The position numbers and the translations under genes are program-made. DNA of 6,011 nucleotides from Thermoplasmata archaeon (GTDB lineage Archaea > Thermoplasmatota > Thermoplasmata > Lutacidiplasmatales > UBA184), in assembly GCA_030039995.1 (NCBI GenBank), contig JASHUL010000014.1:1-6011 (forward strand), given 5' to 3'. How positions within the stretch are numbered: the first letter of the stretch is position 1; every line of letters starts with the position of its first letter. Under the pieces are notes generated by a model. The model was given only the letters and a program-made list of their open reading frames with translations, was not told where the DNA came from and searched no databases. Of the stretch, positions 5,506 to 6,011 are shown piece by piece.

Positions 5506-6011
5506 GTGTCCGAGGAGGTTGCGGTGGGGCCCGGGACCGGGCTGCCGGGGGTTCCCCCGCCCCGGGCGAAGGACTTTCGCGTCAGCCACCGCGACCCGCG
5601 AGCCACCGACCGAGCCGAGTGGGAAGGGCTCGTGGACGCGACCCCGATACCCCCCGGAATCGGCCAGCGGTACGACTCCTGGCGCGTCGACGCGGAAGAA
5701 GGGATTCGGACGTCCTTCGTCATGGTGCGGGACGAACAGAAGCGGCTGGTCGGGGGCGCTCGGCTGACCATCGAGCGCCGCCTGCCGGCCCGCCATTTCG
5801 AGATGATCGGCGGTCCCCTCTTCCGTCCCGGCTTCGAGGACCCCGTTCGGGACCTCGTCAGTCGGGCCGTGCTCGAGCGCGTGACGGTCATCGACAGTGC
5901 GATGATCCGACCGAGCGCGGGTCACGCCTGGCATCTCGAACAGGTCGGGCTCCACCGGACGGCCGTCTCGCCCGAGACGGTGTTCGTCGACCTACGTCGT
6001 ACCGAGGAAGA
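5506..6011 (+). CDS. FemAB-like / GNAT-fold acyltransferase (N-terminal part, cut by window end)
   Basis: The reading frame from the GTG at 5506 stays open to the window end (168 codons plus two bases). After a Pro/Gly-rich, probably disordered first 20 residues comes a segment typical of the first half of FemAB / peptidoglycan-bridge transferases. It shows a Trp at 39 (AEWEGLV), a second aromatic pair near 56-59 (RYDSW), and then VMVRDEQKRLVGGARLTIER-RLPARHFEMIGGPLFRP (about 72-107), where a G-G-A strand, an R-x-L-P turn and a G-G/R-G-P motif recur in that family. Such enzymes transfer amino acids from aminoacyl-tRNA, or other acyl groups, onto cell-envelope acceptors. Archaea lack murein, so the acceptor is unknown. 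The start is supported by TATA-like spacing; a GTG at 5524 is an alternative. The C-terminal half is outside the window. Family assignment is moderate and rests on pattern only. Confidence 0.65.
   Translation, partial: MSEEVAVGPGTGLPGVPPPRAKDFRVSHRDPRATDRAEWEGLVDATPIPPGIGQRYDSWRVDAEEGIRTSFVMVRDEQKRLVGGARLTIERRLPARHFEMIGGPLFRPGFEDPVRDLVSRAVLERVTVIDSAMIRPSAGHAWHLEQVGLHRTAVSPETVFVDLRRTEE

Noticed and set aside
4743..5891. Minus-strand open frame of 382 codons overlapping the GHMP kinase and the FemAB-like gene
   Set aside because: Arg/Pro-rich, out of frame with the GHMP motifs and antisense to the FemAB-like coding region; typical of high-GC shadow frames.

Overview
The window looks like chromosomal DNA from a GC-rich archaeon (roughly two thirds G+C by eye). 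Four things point to Archaea. A coenzyme-M-type phosphosulfolactate synthase is present. Several genes begin with an ATG or GTG that lacks a Shine-Dalgarno sequence but has an A/T-rich TATA-like element about 25-32 nt upstream, the pattern of leaderless archaeal transcripts. The APS kinase resembles archaeal-type homologues. No bacterial -35/-10 pairs stand out. A Thermoplasmatota-like lineage from soil or sediment is my best guess, but it is inference; no marker gene lies in the window.

Layout. Positions 1-2110 hold three genes on the minus strand. In transcription order they are a ComA-like phosphosulfolactate synthase with an added C-terminal winged-helix domain (2110-1112), a short-chain dehydrogenase/reductase (1098-178), and the N-terminus of a GH13 trehalose-synthase-type enzyme that runs off the left edge (132-1). 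A 177-bp divergent promoter region (2111-2287) separates these from two plus-strand genes: an alkaline-phosphatase-superfamily phosphohydrolase (2288-3685) and an APS kinase (3770-4306). The APS kinase converges on a minus-strand GHMP sugar kinase (5395-4394). A second divergent promoter region (5396-5505) leads to a plus-strand FemAB-like acyltransferase that is cut by the right edge (5506-6011).

How the genes may work together. Two sulfur-related activities sit close together: ComA adds sulfite to phosphoenolpyruvate, and APS kinase makes PAPS. The phosphohydrolase shares the ComA promoter region on the opposite strand. The dehydrogenase follows ComA by 13 nt. ComA, a phosphatase-type enzyme and an oxidoreductase are the three reaction types of the early coenzyme M / sulfolactate route, although canonical ComB and ComC are not present here. 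An alternative reading is a cell-surface or polysaccharide neighbourhood, with PAPS for sulfation, a heptose/hexose-type GHMP kinase, a FemAB-like transferase and a trehalose enzyme. The sequence alone does not decide between them.

The most unusual features are the ComA-winged-helix fusion and the inverted repeats in the two divergent promoter regions. No tRNA, rRNA, CRISPR array, insertion sequence or other mobile element was recognised. No stretch over 300 bases lacks a gene.
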